A stretch of DNA of 35,597 nt from Rikenellaceae bacterium (GCA_015060115.1 SUZB01000022.1:1-35597), one strand, 5' to 3'. Shown: positions 22,980-31,600, counted from the stretch's first letter. The notes: generated by a model from the sequence alone, not told the origin. Numbers and translations are program-made.

Positions 22980-23606
22980 ATGAGAAAGTTTTTAGTGCTG
23001 CTACTCTTGGTAGCGATGACAATACCTGTGGCTGAGGCAAGGCGCCGTGAGACACCCGAGGAGATTGAGCGTAAGACACGCCATTATCAGGGTTGGGAGA
23101 AGGGTGTATCGTTGCGTGCCAGCCTTATATTCTATGAGCTTGACCGCACCCGCATCGTGGGCGAGAAGGCTGTACGCACCTATACCGACCAGGCGAAGTT
23201 TGGCGGTAATGTGATGCTCCATGCCGGATATTTTATCAACAACCACTGGAAGGTTGGTGCGGAGATTGGTGCTCAGATACAGTACAACCACACGGTAATT
23301 CCCGTATATGCCACTGCGCACTACTACTATGGCACACGCAAGAACTGCCTCTTCAACTTCGTAAACCTCGGTACTAACCTGCTCTTCGACAAAGGTATCC
23401 GTTTAGGCTCAAATTGCGCAGGTGGTGTCGGCTATCGTATCCAGGCCCCCGACAGCAAGTATAAGTATGATATTATGGTGGGCTACCAGGCGACACTTTT
23501 CCGCCCTCGTCCCGAGATGGAGGGAGTTTTCCAATATAAGGAGAGCGATGTTAAGCGCCATGAGTTTAATCAGGGTGTATTTATTGGATTTACTTTGACA
23601 TTCTAA
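22980..23606 (+). CDS. Predicted outer-membrane beta-barrel protein
   Basis: A 208-residue exported protein: residues 1-20 (MRKFLVLLLLVAMTIPVAEA) are a signal peptide, followed by a basic stretch RRRETPEE. The rest alternates short hydrophobic strands and turns with many aromatic residues (HAGYFINNHWKVGAEIGAQI, HYYYGTRKN) and ends VFIGFTLTF, with the terminal phenylalanine typical of barrel proteins recognised by the BAM complex. It is of the small eight-stranded type. Its function is unknown; it may be co-transcribed with galE. Confidence 0.72.
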   Translation: MRKFLVLLLLVAMTIPVAEARRRETPEEIERKTRHYQGWEKGVSLRASLIFYELDRTRIVGEKAVRTYTDQAKFGGNVMLHAGYFINNHWKVGAEIGAQIQYNHTVIPVYATAHYYYGTRKNCLFNFVNLGTNLLFDKGIRLGSNCAGGVGYRIQAPDSKYKYDIMVGYQATLFRPRPEMEGVFQYKESDVKRHEFNQGVFIGFTLTF

Positions 23607-23649
23607 TTTAAGGATAAATGTCGGTAGCGCATCAAACTGCATTCCACAA

Positions 23650-23680
23650 AAAAAAGACCGCCGAGGCGGTCTTTTTTCTT
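23650..23680. terminator. Bidirectional terminator between barrel gene and pepD
   Basis: Perfect 7-bp stem GACCGCC-GA-GGCGGTC (23656-23671) with a run of A before and of T after it. It ends the barrel gene on the plus strand and pepD on the minus strand. Confidence 0.92.
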
Positions 23681-23692
23681 TAAGGTATCCGT

Positions 23693-25150
23693 TTAGTCAA
23701 TAACCTTCAACAGCTCAACGAGGAGCTTCCAGAACTTATCAACGGTCGAGATCTCAAGACGCTCGTCGGGTGAGTGTACACCTCGGAGTGTAGGGCCGAA
23801 AGAGACCATCTCCAAGTGGGGGTACTTCTCAAGGAACAAGCCACACTCCAAGCCTGCGTGGATAGCACGCACCTTAGGCTCGGTAGCGAAGAGGTTGCGG
23901 TAGCACTCAACGGTGGTAGCGAGGAGCTTAGAATCGGGGTTGGGCGACCAGCCGGGATAGCCATCAGAGTGCTCTACATCGAAGCCTGCGAGGAAGAATA
24001 CCGACTCGATAGTCTGCGCTGCATAGAGCTTGGCGCTCTCAACCGATGAACGCTGCGATGTGGTAATCGTAACCTTGCCCTCCTCGGTGTTGAACTTTAC
24101 CGATGCGAGGTTTGACGAGGTCTCAACAAGGCCCGCAACGGCAAACGACATAGCCAAAACTCCATTGGGCAAGCCTACGATAGTGATAAGCAGTGCGCAC
24201 ATATCATCGTTAGACATAACCTCCGTAACCTTCTCCTCAACATCGTTTACCGTAAAGCGCATACGGGGCTCGGTGTGCTTGAACTCCTCCATAAGCTCCT
24301 GACCAAACTCCAAGAAGCGCTCCTCGAAATCCTCCTTAGCCTCGGCAGGAACACCCACGATAGCGTATGCCTCACGAGGAATAGCGTTGCGCAAGTTACC
24401 GCCATCGAACTTTGCCAAAGCAATCTGGAAGGTGTCGGCAGCGTTGTAGAGGAAGCGAGCAAGAAGCTTGTTTGAGTTGGCACGACCCTTGTCGATATCA
24501 TCGCCTGAGTGGCCACCAAGAAGGTCGCCAACCTCCAAGCGAACAAAGGCGTAGCCCTCGGGAGCCTCCTCCTTGTCGTAATCCATAGTTGCAACGGTGT
24601 CGATACCGCCCGCGCAACCGATAAACAGCTCGCCCTCGTCCTCCGAGTCGAGGTTTACGAGATACTTGCCCGTAAGCATACCCTCACCAAGGCCGAAAGC
24701 GCCAGTAAGACCTGTCTCCTCATCAACGGTGAAGAGCGCCTCAATAGCGGGATGCTCAAGGCTATCATCGAGCAATACTGCCAACGCAGCAGCCATACCG
24801 ATACCGCAGTCAGCACCAAGTGTAGTGCCCTTAGCCTTAACCCACTCGCCATCAATCCAGGGCTGGATAGGGTCGTTCTCGAAGTCGAACTCTACATCTG
24901 AGTTCTTCTCGCATACCATATCCATGTGCGACTGGAGAATCACTGCAGGGCGACCCTCAAAGCCCTTTGTTGCAGCCTTGCGGATAACAACATTGCCCGT
25001 CTCATCGGTCTGGTAGTCGAAGTTGTGCTTCTTAGCCCACTCCTCAAGCCAAGCGATAATCTTGCCCTCCTTCTTCGAGGGGCGAGGCACCTGGCAGATG
25101 TCATCAAACTGCTCCCAGATAAGCTGGGGCTTCAAATCTCTAATGCTCAT
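23693..25150 (-). CDS. pepD: Aminoacyl-histidine dipeptidase (peptidase D)
   Basis: A cytosolic M20-family metallopeptidase that cleaves dipeptides, in particular Xaa-His. At 485 residues it has the family length. Metal-ligand motifs are in order: VILQSHMDMVCEK (His and Asp), TTLGADCGIGMAAAL (bridging Asp), TVDEETGLTGAF (catalytic and ligand Glu), NLDSEDEGE, and near the C-terminus IHAGLECGLF. Its start codon lies seven bases from a short copy of the palindromic element, which should be its mRNA leader. It is separated by that element from the vWA gene upstream, and may be transcribed partly by readthrough from the bat operon. Confidence 0.94.
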   Translation of the reverse strand: MSIRDLKPQLIWEQFDDICQVPRPSKKEGKIIAWLEEWAKKHNFDYQTDETGNVVIRKAATKGFEGRPAVILQSHMDMVCEKNSDVEFDFENDPIQPWIDGEWVKAKGTTLGADCGIGMAAALAVLLDDSLEHPAIEALFTVDEETGLTGAFGLGEGMLTGKYLVNLDSEDEGELFIGCAGGIDTVATMDYDKEEAPEGYAFVRLEVGDLLGGHSGDDIDKGRANSNKLLARFLYNAADTFQIALAKFDGGNLRNAIPREAYAIVGVPAEAKEDFEERFLEFGQELMEEFKHTEPRMRFTVNDVEEKVTEVMSNDDMCALLITIVGLPNGVLAMSFAVAGLVETSSNLASVKFNTEEGKVTITTSQRSSVESAKLYAAQTIESVFFLAGFDVEHSDGYPGWSPNPDSKLLATTVECYRNLFATEPKVRAIHAGLECGLFLEKYPHLEMVSFGPTLRGVHSPDERLEISTVDKFWKLLVELLKVID

Positions 25151-25157
25151 AATTCTA

Positions 25158-25280
25158 AGGTATGTTTTATAAATTAGTAAATAAGTTTTCGTTGTCGGAA
25201 GATTCTATTTCGGTTGCTTTTGAATTTATTTTGCAAAATAATCTACAAAAGCAACTCGACCTAATTTATAAAACCTCCCT
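25158..25280. repeat. Palindromic element, short copy 2 (pepD leader)
   Basis: 123 bp with inverted ends AGGTATGTTTTATAAATTAG (25158-25177) and CTAATTTATAAAACCTCCCT (25261-25280). The outer and middle arms match copies 1 and 3, including GGTTGCTTTTGAATTTATTTTG (25210-25231, cited by position), but the roughly 70-bp centre with the CAATGC dyad is absent. In the outer arms a paired C/G of the other copies has become T/A on both sides, a compensated change that keeps pairing. Confidence 0.88.
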
Positions 25281-25299
25281 TTTTTTAATTAGTTAGTAG

Positions 25300-26328
25300 T
25301 TATCTCTCTCCTTCAAAAAGTTTCACGCCACGAAGCATCGGGTTACGGCGCGAGAGCACCACAGCCTCGATAGCGAGGAGTAGGATTGCCACGCCCAAGA
25401 ACCACTGATACTGCTCCTCGTACTCATCGAAGATACGCTCGGTAAACTCCTCGGCCTCAATCTCGTCGAGCTTCTGAACGATGCCCTGAAGACCGAAATC
25501 CTCGTTACGCGAGCGTGTGTAGATGCCCTCGGTGGCGGCAGCAACCTGTTGAAGAAGCTCCTCGTTGAGCTTCGTAACGACCATATTACCCTCCTCGTCC
25601 TCGATATAGCGACCACCAATCTTGAGGGTCTCGCCCTCGGGTGTACCGATGCCGATAGCGCAGATGGTGATGCCCTCCTTGGCTGCCATCTCGGCTGCTG
25701 CAATAGCGCCCTCGTCGTGAGCCTCGCCATCGGTGATAAGGATAATGACGCGGTTGCTCTTGCTCGATGCTGTAAACGAGAGCGTTGCAAGCTCCAATGC
25801 TGCGCCAATATCGGTGCCTTGGTTACGGATAATCGAGGGTGATAGGCTTCGCACCTTCGACTCGGCCATCTTATAGTCCGAGGTGATAGGGAGAAGCACT
25901 TCGGCCTCGCCTGCAAATGCCACAACGCCCACTCTATCCTCCTTCATGCTCTCTACCAAGCGCGATATAGCGTATCGTGTGCGCTCCATACGGCTCGGCT
26001 CGATATCCTCGGCAAGCATCGAGTTCGAGACATCGACAACGAGCATTATCTCTCTGCCCTCGGTCTCTACGGTACGCAACTTCGAGCCTGTGCGTGGGCG
26101 GGCAGCTGCGAGCGTGAGGAAGATGGCGGCAACGGCCAACAGCGAAATCTTTATCCAGCCACGAGCCACCGACCTCTCGGGCATAAGCTCCGCCAAGGTT
26201 GCCTTGTCGCCAAAGCGCTCGAGGCGACGACGGCGCATAGCCACCACAGCCCAATAGACCAAAAATAGGGCGGGCACAACGGCTAAGTAGATAAGTCGCT
26301 CGGGGTATGCAAATTCAAAAATATCCAT
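25300..26328 (-). CDS. batB: BatB-like von Willebrand A membrane protein
   Basis: A 342-residue inner-membrane protein: membrane segments at about residues 11-30 and 58-76, a vWA domain (about 92-285) and a last membrane segment near 312-330. The MIDAS metal site begins DVSNSM with Asp99, followed by GTDIGAALELA and ITDGEAHDEG. Bat (Bacteroides aerotolerance) genes code for a periplasm-facing complex, associated in Bacteroides fragilis with oxygen tolerance; the biochemical role is unsettled. It is the last gene of the moxR operon, nine bases after the batA-like gene. Confidence 0.85.
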   Translation of the reverse strand: MDIFEFAYPERLIYLAVVPALFLVYWAVVAMRRRRLERFGDKATLAELMPERSVARGWIKISLLAVAAIFLTLAAARPRTGSKLRTVETEGREIMLVVDVSNSMLAEDIEPSRMERTRYAISRLVESMKEDRVGVVAFAGEAEVLLPITSDYKMAESKVRSLSPSIIRNQGTDIGAALELATLSFTASSKSNRVIILITDGEAHDEGAIAAAEMAAKEGITICAIGIGTPEGETLKIGGRYIEDEEGNMVVTKLNEELLQQVAAATEGIYTRSRNEDFGLQGIVQKLDEIEAEEFTERIFDEYEEQYQWFLGVAILLLAIEAVVLSRRNPMLRGVKLFEGER

Positions 26329-26336
26329 CTATAAAA

Positions 26337-27314
26337 CTATGGTAATCGGTTAAGTATCAGGTAGCTGAGCGCAAATTCAGCAACCAAAATAAGTATTGCT
26401 AAGATTAGCCAACCAAGGAAAAGCTCCTCGTAGAGCAGGTGTTCGGTAACCTGTACCTCGCTACGCTCCATAAGGTTGATTTCATCGTAAATCTCGGCCA
26501 AGGCGTTGTTGTTCTCGGCACGGAAATATTTACCTCCGGTCATCGTGGCGATCTCTGTAAGTAGCTTCTCGTCAATCTCGACATCGGCCATTACCATCGT
26601 CTGGTTGCCAAACATATCGACCGCAGGATAGGGTGCTTGACCCTTGCGACCTACGCCGATGGTGTAGACCTTGATACCCATATCCTTGGCTATCTCGGCA
26701 GCCATAAGTGGCGATATTTGTCCGCGATTATTTACGCCATCGGTGAGCAGTACGACAACCTTAGATTTTGCGCTACTCTCCCTTAGGCGGTTTATTGCTG
26801 TTGCAAGGCCGTTGCCGATGGCCGTACCATCCTCGATAACACCGCTACGCAGACGCGCAAGGAGTGTCTGCACGGTAGATTGGTCGGTGGTAAGCGGACA
26901 CTGCGTGAACGACTCGCCGGCGAATGCCACTACAGCAAGCCTGTCGCCGTGGCGCTCGCCCACAAACTCCGATGCGATCTGCTTGGCGGCCGTTAGGCGG
27001 TCGGGCTGAAAGTCGCGTGCAAGCATCGACGACGATATATCCATCGACAAGACGATGTCGATACCCTCTGTTGTTACCTCCTGCTCGCTATGCTCCTCTA
27101 CGGGGCGGGCAAGGGCAACGATAAGGAGTGCTAAGGCTGTGAGTCGTAGCACGATAGGCAGATGGCGCAGATAGTAGCGCAGGGTGCGTGGAGCACGACC
27201 ACGAATGGTCGTAACATTGAGCGCAGCGCCCTTTCTGCCCTGCCAGATATAGTGGGTGGCGATAAGCGGAATTATCAGCGCCAACCACAATATGTTGGGG
27301 TGTAAAAAGTTCAT
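26337..27314 (-). CDS. batA: BatA-like von Willebrand A membrane protein
   Basis: A 325-residue protein from the ATG at 27314 (the open frame reaches a TTG at 27323). It has the batB architecture: two N-terminal membrane segments (about 7-24 and 54-74), a vWA domain with MIDAS motif DISSSM, GTAIGNGLATAINRL and LLTDGVNNRG, and a C-terminal membrane segment (about 298-320). BatA and BatB are paralogues that probably assemble together. It starts two bases before the TPR gene's stop is left behind, i.e. the genes are tightly coupled. Confidence 0.85.
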   Translation of the reverse strand: MNFLHPNILWLALIIPLIATHYIWQGRKGAALNVTTIRGRAPRTLRYYLRHLPIVLRLTALALLIVALARPVEEHSEQEVTTEGIDIVLSMDISSSMLARDFQPDRLTAAKQIASEFVGERHGDRLAVVAFAGESFTQCPLTTDQSTVQTLLARLRSGVIEDGTAIGNGLATAINRLRESSAKSKVVVLLTDGVNNRGQISPLMAAEIAKDMGIKVYTIGVGRKGQAPYPAVDMFGNQTMVMADVEIDEKLLTEIATMTGGKYFRAENNNALAEIYDEINLMERSEVQVTEHLLYEELFLGWLILAILILVAEFALSYLILNRLP

Positions 27315-27316
27315 AA

Positions 27317-28174
27317 TTACCAATTTTTCTTACCGGGAATGATATAGGCCTTCTCGCCCTCTTTCAGCTTCTCGTTGGTCTTATCCTCCTGAGCCTGAAT
27401 AGCATCAAGCATTCGCTCCTGCTCGTCGCGGCTTATGCCACTTGGCGGTGGAGCTTCGCCCTCTTGCTCCTCTTCATCACCCTTGTTATCTTGGTTGTTA
27501 TCCTTGTTTTGCGAATCCTCGTTCTGGTCGCCCTCGTTGTTTTGGTTGTCGTTCTTATCTTGGTTGTTCTCGTTGTTCTCGGGCTGGTTTTGGTCCTGAT
27601 TTTGACCGTTGTTGCCCTCGTTATTTTGGTTTTGGTCTTGGTTCTGCTGCTGGTCTTGATTCTGGTTGTTCTGCTGATTCTGTTGCTGTTGCTGACGCTT
27701 CTGGTCTACAATGCGCTTGGTGAGGATATAGTTGTGCTTAACCTCTCTATCAGCGGGATTTAGCTTCAGCGACTCGCGGAACGAATTGAGCGCAGCCTCG
27801 TAGTTTTGTTGCAAAAATAGCCCCTCGCCCAAGTTGCGCAACACCTCGGCACGCCTCTCCTTTGTGAGTAGCTCATCGGCAGCAATCTGCTCAAAGAGGG
27901 TGTTTGCCACCTCGCCCTTTAGGGTGGTGTCGGCAGGGTTCGCAAGCATATTTTGAAGGTAGGCGTTAGCGCGGTTGTACAACGACTCATACTTTGTCGT
28001 GTCGTACTCCAAGGCCTCGTTGTAGCGGTTGAGGGCGTTGCGGTAGTTAAGGCGCTCAAACTGCTCGTTACCCTCGCGCACCAAGCGGCGCTCGGGGTAG
28101 TATTGCGCCATTGCAACACCCGCTGTGAAAAGCATCAACGCGGTGGTAACCAATATGTTAATAAACACTCTCAT
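27317..28174 (-). CDS. batC: BatC-like TPR protein with Q/N-rich tract
   Basis: 285 residues: signal peptide 1-23 (ends AMAQ), then tetratricopeptide repeats over about residues 30-150 (GNEQFERLNYRNALNRYNEA, GEGLFLQQNYEAALNSFRES), then a tract of about 70 residues (161-231) made almost only of Q, N, D and E, and a charged tail with ISRDEQERMLDAIQ and a final short motif GKKNW. TPR proteins of bat operons are thought to scaffold the vWA proteins in the periplasm. The tract is a flexible linker or condensation-prone region; it is longer than I would expect for a plain linker. It overlaps the gene upstream by one base. Confidence 0.8.
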   Translation of the reverse strand: MRVFINILVTTALMLFTAGVAMAQYYPERRLVREGNEQFERLNYRNALNRYNEALEYDTTKYESLYNRANAYLQNMLANPADTTLKGEVANTLFEQIAADELLTKERRAEVLRNLGEGLFLQQNYEAALNSFRESLKLNPADREVKHNYILTKRIVDQKRQQQQQNQQNNQNQDQQQNQDQNQNNEGNNGQNQDQNQPENNENNQDKNDNQNNEGDQNEDSQNKDNNQDNKGDEEEQEGEAPPPSGISRDEQERMLDAIQAQEDKTNEKLKEGEKAYIIPGKKNW

Positions 28175-29319
28175 TACTCTCCAATTTTTGTTTCTACCGT
28201 GATCTCCTCCTTGCCCTCCTCGACCTCTTCACGCTTGGTGTTCTCCACAAAGTAGTAGGCACGGCGATAGTTCTCCTCGTTCTCCTCGGCATCGGGCTCC
28301 GCCTTGGCAAATTTCACCATATCGGCAGTGCGCAAGATTGCCACAAGGTCCATACGGCTGTCGCGCGGAATATCCTTGTCGCTGAGCGCCTCGATAATCT
28401 CGTCGGTGGTCATCTCCAATGCGCCAACCTCCCACATTTCAGCGATATACAGACGCAAAATGTCCGTTAGCGAGGTGTAGTACAATTTGAACTTGCCATT
28501 CTGCCATAGCTTGCGGTACGAGAGCTCGACAAGTGCCATATTCGCCACTATATGGGGCGGCAGGCGGTGCTCAGGCTTCGTGGCGGTGATACGATTTTTA
28601 AGGTATTTGTTCCACACAACGATGCCTGCCCAAATGAGCAATGCTAAGATAATCAGCGATATAACGCCATATATGGTGTAGTCGCGAATCTCGGCAAATA
28701 TAAAGGGCAGAGGCTTCTGCGTGGTGATGCCCTCCTTAATCAGAAGCTCGGCGGCACGCAACGAGTCGACCTTGACGCCCTGCTGAGGGTCGGCAACAAG
28801 GAAACTCAGCGTGTCGAGGTGCTCATAGCGTGGCACGATTAGCGTTAGCTCCTCATCGGTGCGCAGGGTGTCGGGCACATCACGGTTCTTCTCGAAGTAG
28901 AGAATCGTGGGGTGCAGGTGCATCGTGCCTGTCTCCATTACTGCCAAGCGGTAGCGCTTGCGGATATGGAGTGTGCGGTTGTCTACCGATATGGTGTCGA
29001 TAGGAAAGCTCTCTACCAACTCGAAAATATCCTCATCGTAGTCGGTAAATGTCGACATCTTGATTTTGCGCTTCGCCAACTCCTCGCGCTCCTTCTGCGA
29101 TAGCCTATCGCCAAAGTCGGGTATGCCAATCTCCGTAGCACGGTCCTTCGTAATATCGAGGATGTAGTCGAAGTGGTCGCCCACCTCCACCGTGTCGCGC
29201 GAGAACGAGCCACTTAGCGTGGGTCGCTGAGCCTCGGCGTAAGGTTGGGCAACAACGAGCGCCACCACCACAAGGAGTGAGCGGAAAATATTGCTAATTA
29301 TGTTGTTACGCTCCGTCAT
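28174..29319 (-). CDS. Membrane protein of the Bat operon, beta-rich domain then TM (BatD-position)
   Basis: 381 residues: signal-like segment at residues 11-29, a beta-rich periplasmic domain (about 32-215; RPTLSGSFSRDTVEVGDHFD onward), one strong membrane segment at about 220-240, and a cytoplasmic helical domain of about 120 residues ending in charged sequence. This order, second after moxR and DUF58, is that of the DUF4381-like or BatD-related proteins, which contact the vWA proteins. Sequence similarity to BatD proper is not clear to me, so no symbol is given. Its ATG overlaps the DUF58 stop as ATGA. Confidence 0.65.
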   Translation of the reverse strand: MTERNNIISNIFRSLLVVVALVVAQPYAEAQRPTLSGSFSRDTVEVGDHFDYILDITKDRATEIGIPDFGDRLSQKEREELAKRKIKMSTFTDYDEDIFELVESFPIDTISVDNRTLHIRKRYRLAVMETGTMHLHPTILYFEKNRDVPDTLRTDEELTLIVPRYEHLDTLSFLVADPQQGVKVDSLRAAELLIKEGITTQKPLPFIFAEIRDYTIYGVISLIILALLIWAGIVVWNKYLKNRITATKPEHRLPPHIVANMALVELSYRKLWQNGKFKLYYTSLTDILRLYIAEMWEVGALEMTTDEIIEALSDKDIPRDSRMDLVAILRTADMVKFAKAEPDAEENEENYRRAYYFVENTKREEVEEGKEEITVETKIGE

Positions 29320-30200
29320 CGTTGCTTAAACATCTTGATAAGTTCTTTGACATAGTCGCCATCGGTTGCCACCTCGGCGATGTCTATGCGGTTGTGGCTC
29401 AGACGACTACGCACCTCGTCCATCGCCCTGTCGTAGCTCTGCTGCCAGTAGTCGCGCACACGGCGTGATGATGTGTCGAGCCACTCACGGCGACCCGTTT
29501 CTAAGTCGGCAACCTCCACGATGCCCACATTGGGCAGCGTGCGGTCGCGCTCGTCGTAGATGCGCACTGCCATAATATCGTGCTTCGATGATGCAATCTT
29601 CAGTGCATCATCAAAATGCTCGTTGTCCGCTTCGGCATTTACCAAGTCCGAAAGAAGGAAGGTTGTGGTGCGCTTCTTGTTCACACCCACCAAGTAGCGT
29701 AGGGGCACCGACAGTGCGGTGCTCTCGCCCGATGGCTTAAAGCCCACCAACTCGCGGATAATCATCAAGATATGGCTACGACCCTTCTTCGGTGGGATAA
29801 ACTTCTCGATGCGGTCCGAGAAGAGTATGCAGCCCACCTTGTCGTTGTTCTTTGCTGCCGAGAAGGCGAGTGTGGCGGCAACCTCGGTGATTACATTCTT
29901 CTTGGTAAGCTCCTTTGAACCGAACATACGCGATGGCGAGACATCGACCAAGAGCATCATCGTCAGCTCACGCTCCTCCTCGTAGACCTTGATATGGGCA
30001 CGGTCGGAGCGGGCTGTAACATTCCAGTCGATATCGCGGACATCGTCGCCCACGCGGTACTCCCTCACCTCGGCGAACGACATACCACGGCCACGAAATG
30101 CCGTGTGGTACTTGCCCGCAAAGATTTCGTCCGAAAGACCGCGCGTCTTGATTTCGACCTTGCGTACTCGGCGTAAAATATCGTTCTCGGTGAGCGTCAT
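29316..30200 (-). CDS. DUF58 protein of the Bat operon
   Basis: 294 residues, cytoplasmic, with a vWA-like fold. The signature VREYRVGDDVRDIDWNVTAR (about residues 45-64) followed by KVYEEERELTMMLLVDVSPS is diagnostic of the DUF58 family, whose members are nearly always next to moxR. The DxSxS MIDAS-like motif appears as DVSPSRM. It overlaps the moxR stop by one base. MoxR and DUF58 proteins are thought to work together in metal loading or complex assembly; the substrate is unknown. Confidence 0.92.
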   Translation of the reverse strand: MTLTENDILRRVRKVEIKTRGLSDEIFAGKYHTAFRGRGMSFAEVREYRVGDDVRDIDWNVTARSDRAHIKVYEEERELTMMLLVDVSPSRMFGSKELTKKNVITEVAATLAFSAAKNNDKVGCILFSDRIEKFIPPKKGRSHILMIIRELVGFKPSGESTALSVPLRYLVGVNKKRTTTFLLSDLVNAEADNEHFDDALKIASSKHDIMAVRIYDERDRTLPNVGIVEVADLETGRREWLDTSSRRVRDYWQQSYDRAMDEVRSRLSHNRIDIAEVATDGDYVKELIKMFKQR

Positions 30201-31201
30201 TAGGGAACAATTACATTGTTGAGAATGTCGGTGATAATCTGCTCGGTGGTGATGTTCTCGGCCTCTGCCTCGTAGCTAAGGCCGATGCGGTGGCGCAATA
30301 CATCGTGCGATACGGCACGCACATCCTCCGGAATTACATAGCCACGACGCTGGATAAAGGCGTAGGCACGCGCAGCCTTTGCTAAGGCGATGCTTGCACG
30401 AGGCGAGCCACCATAGGCGATAAGGGGCTGAAGGTGCTGCAACGCTTTGTACTCGCCGGGCTCGCGCGTAGCGAAGATGATGTCGATGATATACTTCTCA
30501 ATCTTCTCGTCCATATATACCATATTTACCACCTTACGCGCGCGCATGATATCCTCGGGCGAAATCACCTTATTAACCTCGGGCATACCCTCGCCTGATA
30601 GGTTCATACGGATAATGTCGAGCTCCTCCATACGCTTGGGGTACGAAATCTTCGCCTTAAGCATAAAACGGTCCACCTGTGCCTCGGGTAGGGGGTATGT
30701 ACCCTCCTGCTCCAAGGGGTTCTGCGTTGCCAATACGAGGAATGGTGCGGGTAGCGAGTATGTGGTATCGCCGATTGTTACCTGCTTCTCCTGCATCGCC
30801 TCCAAGAGGGCAGACTGCACCTTGGCTGGCGAGCGGTTAATCTCGTCGGCAAGGATAAAGTTGGCGAAGATAGGGCCTCGCTTGACGGTAAACTCCTCGT
30901 TGCGCTGCGAGTAGATCAGCGTACCGATAAGGTCGGCAGGAAGCAGGTCGGGAGTAAACTGTATGCGGGCAAACTTGGCATCTACGGCCTTCGATAGGGT
31001 TGTGATTGCCAAGGTCTTAGCCAAGCCGGGGACACCCTCAAGGAGAATGTGTCCGTCCGACAAAAGACCGATAAGGAGGGTGTCGATAAGGTGCTGCTGA
31101 CCCACAATCACACGCGCCATCTCCTTGCGCAGGGTATCGACAAAAATCGACTCCTGCTCGATATGAGCGTTAAGCTCTTTGATATTAACTACTTCGTTCA
31201 T
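30200..31201 (-). CDS. moxR: MoxR-family AAA+ ATPase
   Basis: A 333-residue AAA+ ATPase thought to act as a chaperone for insertion or activation of vWA-containing complexes. Walker A is LLEGVPGLAKTLAI, Walker B LADEINRSPAKVQSALLEAM, sensor 1 APFLVLATQNPLEQEGTYPL, and arginine-finger/sensor 2 near EAQVDRF and GGSPRASIALAKAARA. The ATG at 31201 is chosen although the frame is open to a TTG at 31204. It leads the DUF58-BatD-like-BatC-BatA-BatB operon. Its start codon is two bases from a copy of the palindromic element, beyond which lies a -7 box. Confidence 0.93.
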   Translation of the reverse strand: MNEVVNIKELNAHIEQESIFVDTLRKEMARVIVGQQHLIDTLLIGLLSDGHILLEGVPGLAKTLAITTLSKAVDAKFARIQFTPDLLPADLIGTLIYSQRNEEFTVKRGPIFANFILADEINRSPAKVQSALLEAMQEKQVTIGDTTYSLPAPFLVLATQNPLEQEGTYPLPEAQVDRFMLKAKISYPKRMEELDIIRMNLSGEGMPEVNKVISPEDIMRARKVVNMVYMDEKIEKYIIDIIFATREPGEYKALQHLQPLIAYGGSPRASIALAKAARAYAFIQRRGYVIPEDVRAVSHDVLRHRIGLSYEAEAENITTEQIITDILNNVIVP

Positions 31202-31203
31202 CA

Positions 31204-31395
31204 AGGTATGTTCTATAAATTAGTAAATCAGTTATTCGTTGTCGGCAGATTCTATTTCGGTCGCTTTTGGGCTTATTTTGATATATTTCTCATTTTTACT
31301 CGGTTACAATGCCCGCATTGCGCCCTCATAACAAATAAGAAATCTAAACAAAATAATCTCCAAAATCGCCTCGACCTAATTTATAGAACCTACCT
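31204..31395. repeat. Long palindromic element, copy 3 (moxR leader)
   Basis: 192 bp with inverted ends AGGTATGTTCTATAAATTAG (31204-31223) and CTAATTTATAGAACCTACCT (31376-31395), which are identical to those of copy 1. The central part, including CGGTTACAATG and the dyad CAATGC-CC-GCATTG (31307-31320), is also nearly the same, while bases in the loop regions differ. It lies two bases upstream of the moxR ATG and contains no gene. Confidence 0.9.
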
Positions 31396-31460
31396 TATTT
31401 ATATTTTTAATTTTTGTAGTATTCGCCAAATGGCGAACGCCTAAAATGGCTATATTATTG

Positions 31461-31468
31461 CAAAGATA
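31461..31468 (-). promoter_or_regulatory. Probable -7 box of the moxR operon
   Basis: On the minus strand this reads TATCTTTG, an exact TAnnTTTG. Transcription would start near 31455 and give a leader of about 250 bases that contains the whole palindromic element. No clear -33 element. The stretch 31396-31536 holds no gene. Confidence 0.6.
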
Positions 31469-31536
31469 CGAAAAAAGAGTATTGGTTACACCACTTGAGG
31501 CATAAATTGTTGCAAGAGATGGTTGCTAAAGGTGGT

Positions 31537-31584
31537 AAAAATAGGAAAGGGAGATAGTTGTAGTTATCTCCCTTTCCTATTTTT
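31537..31584 (-). terminator. Terminator of the pullulanase gene
   Basis: A perfect 20-bp stem (31537-31556 with 31565-31584), 8-base loop, and U-rich end on the minus strand. It lies 16 bases after the pullulanase stop and insulates the moxR operon. Confidence 0.93.
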
Positions 31585-31600
31585 TTATGTTGATTAAGGC

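Noticed and set aside
27482..27694. Possible tandem DNA repeat array or CRISPR-like array
   Set aside because: The repetition is at the level of codons within a protein-coding tract. There are no regular repeats and spacers.
27464..27763. A plus-strand frame coding for an almost wholly hydrophobic 99-residue protein
   Set aside because: It is the antisense of the Q/N/D/E-rich tract in the TPR gene; the complements of these codons read as Leu, Val and Ile. There is no promoter or start context, and the opposite strand is a clear gene.
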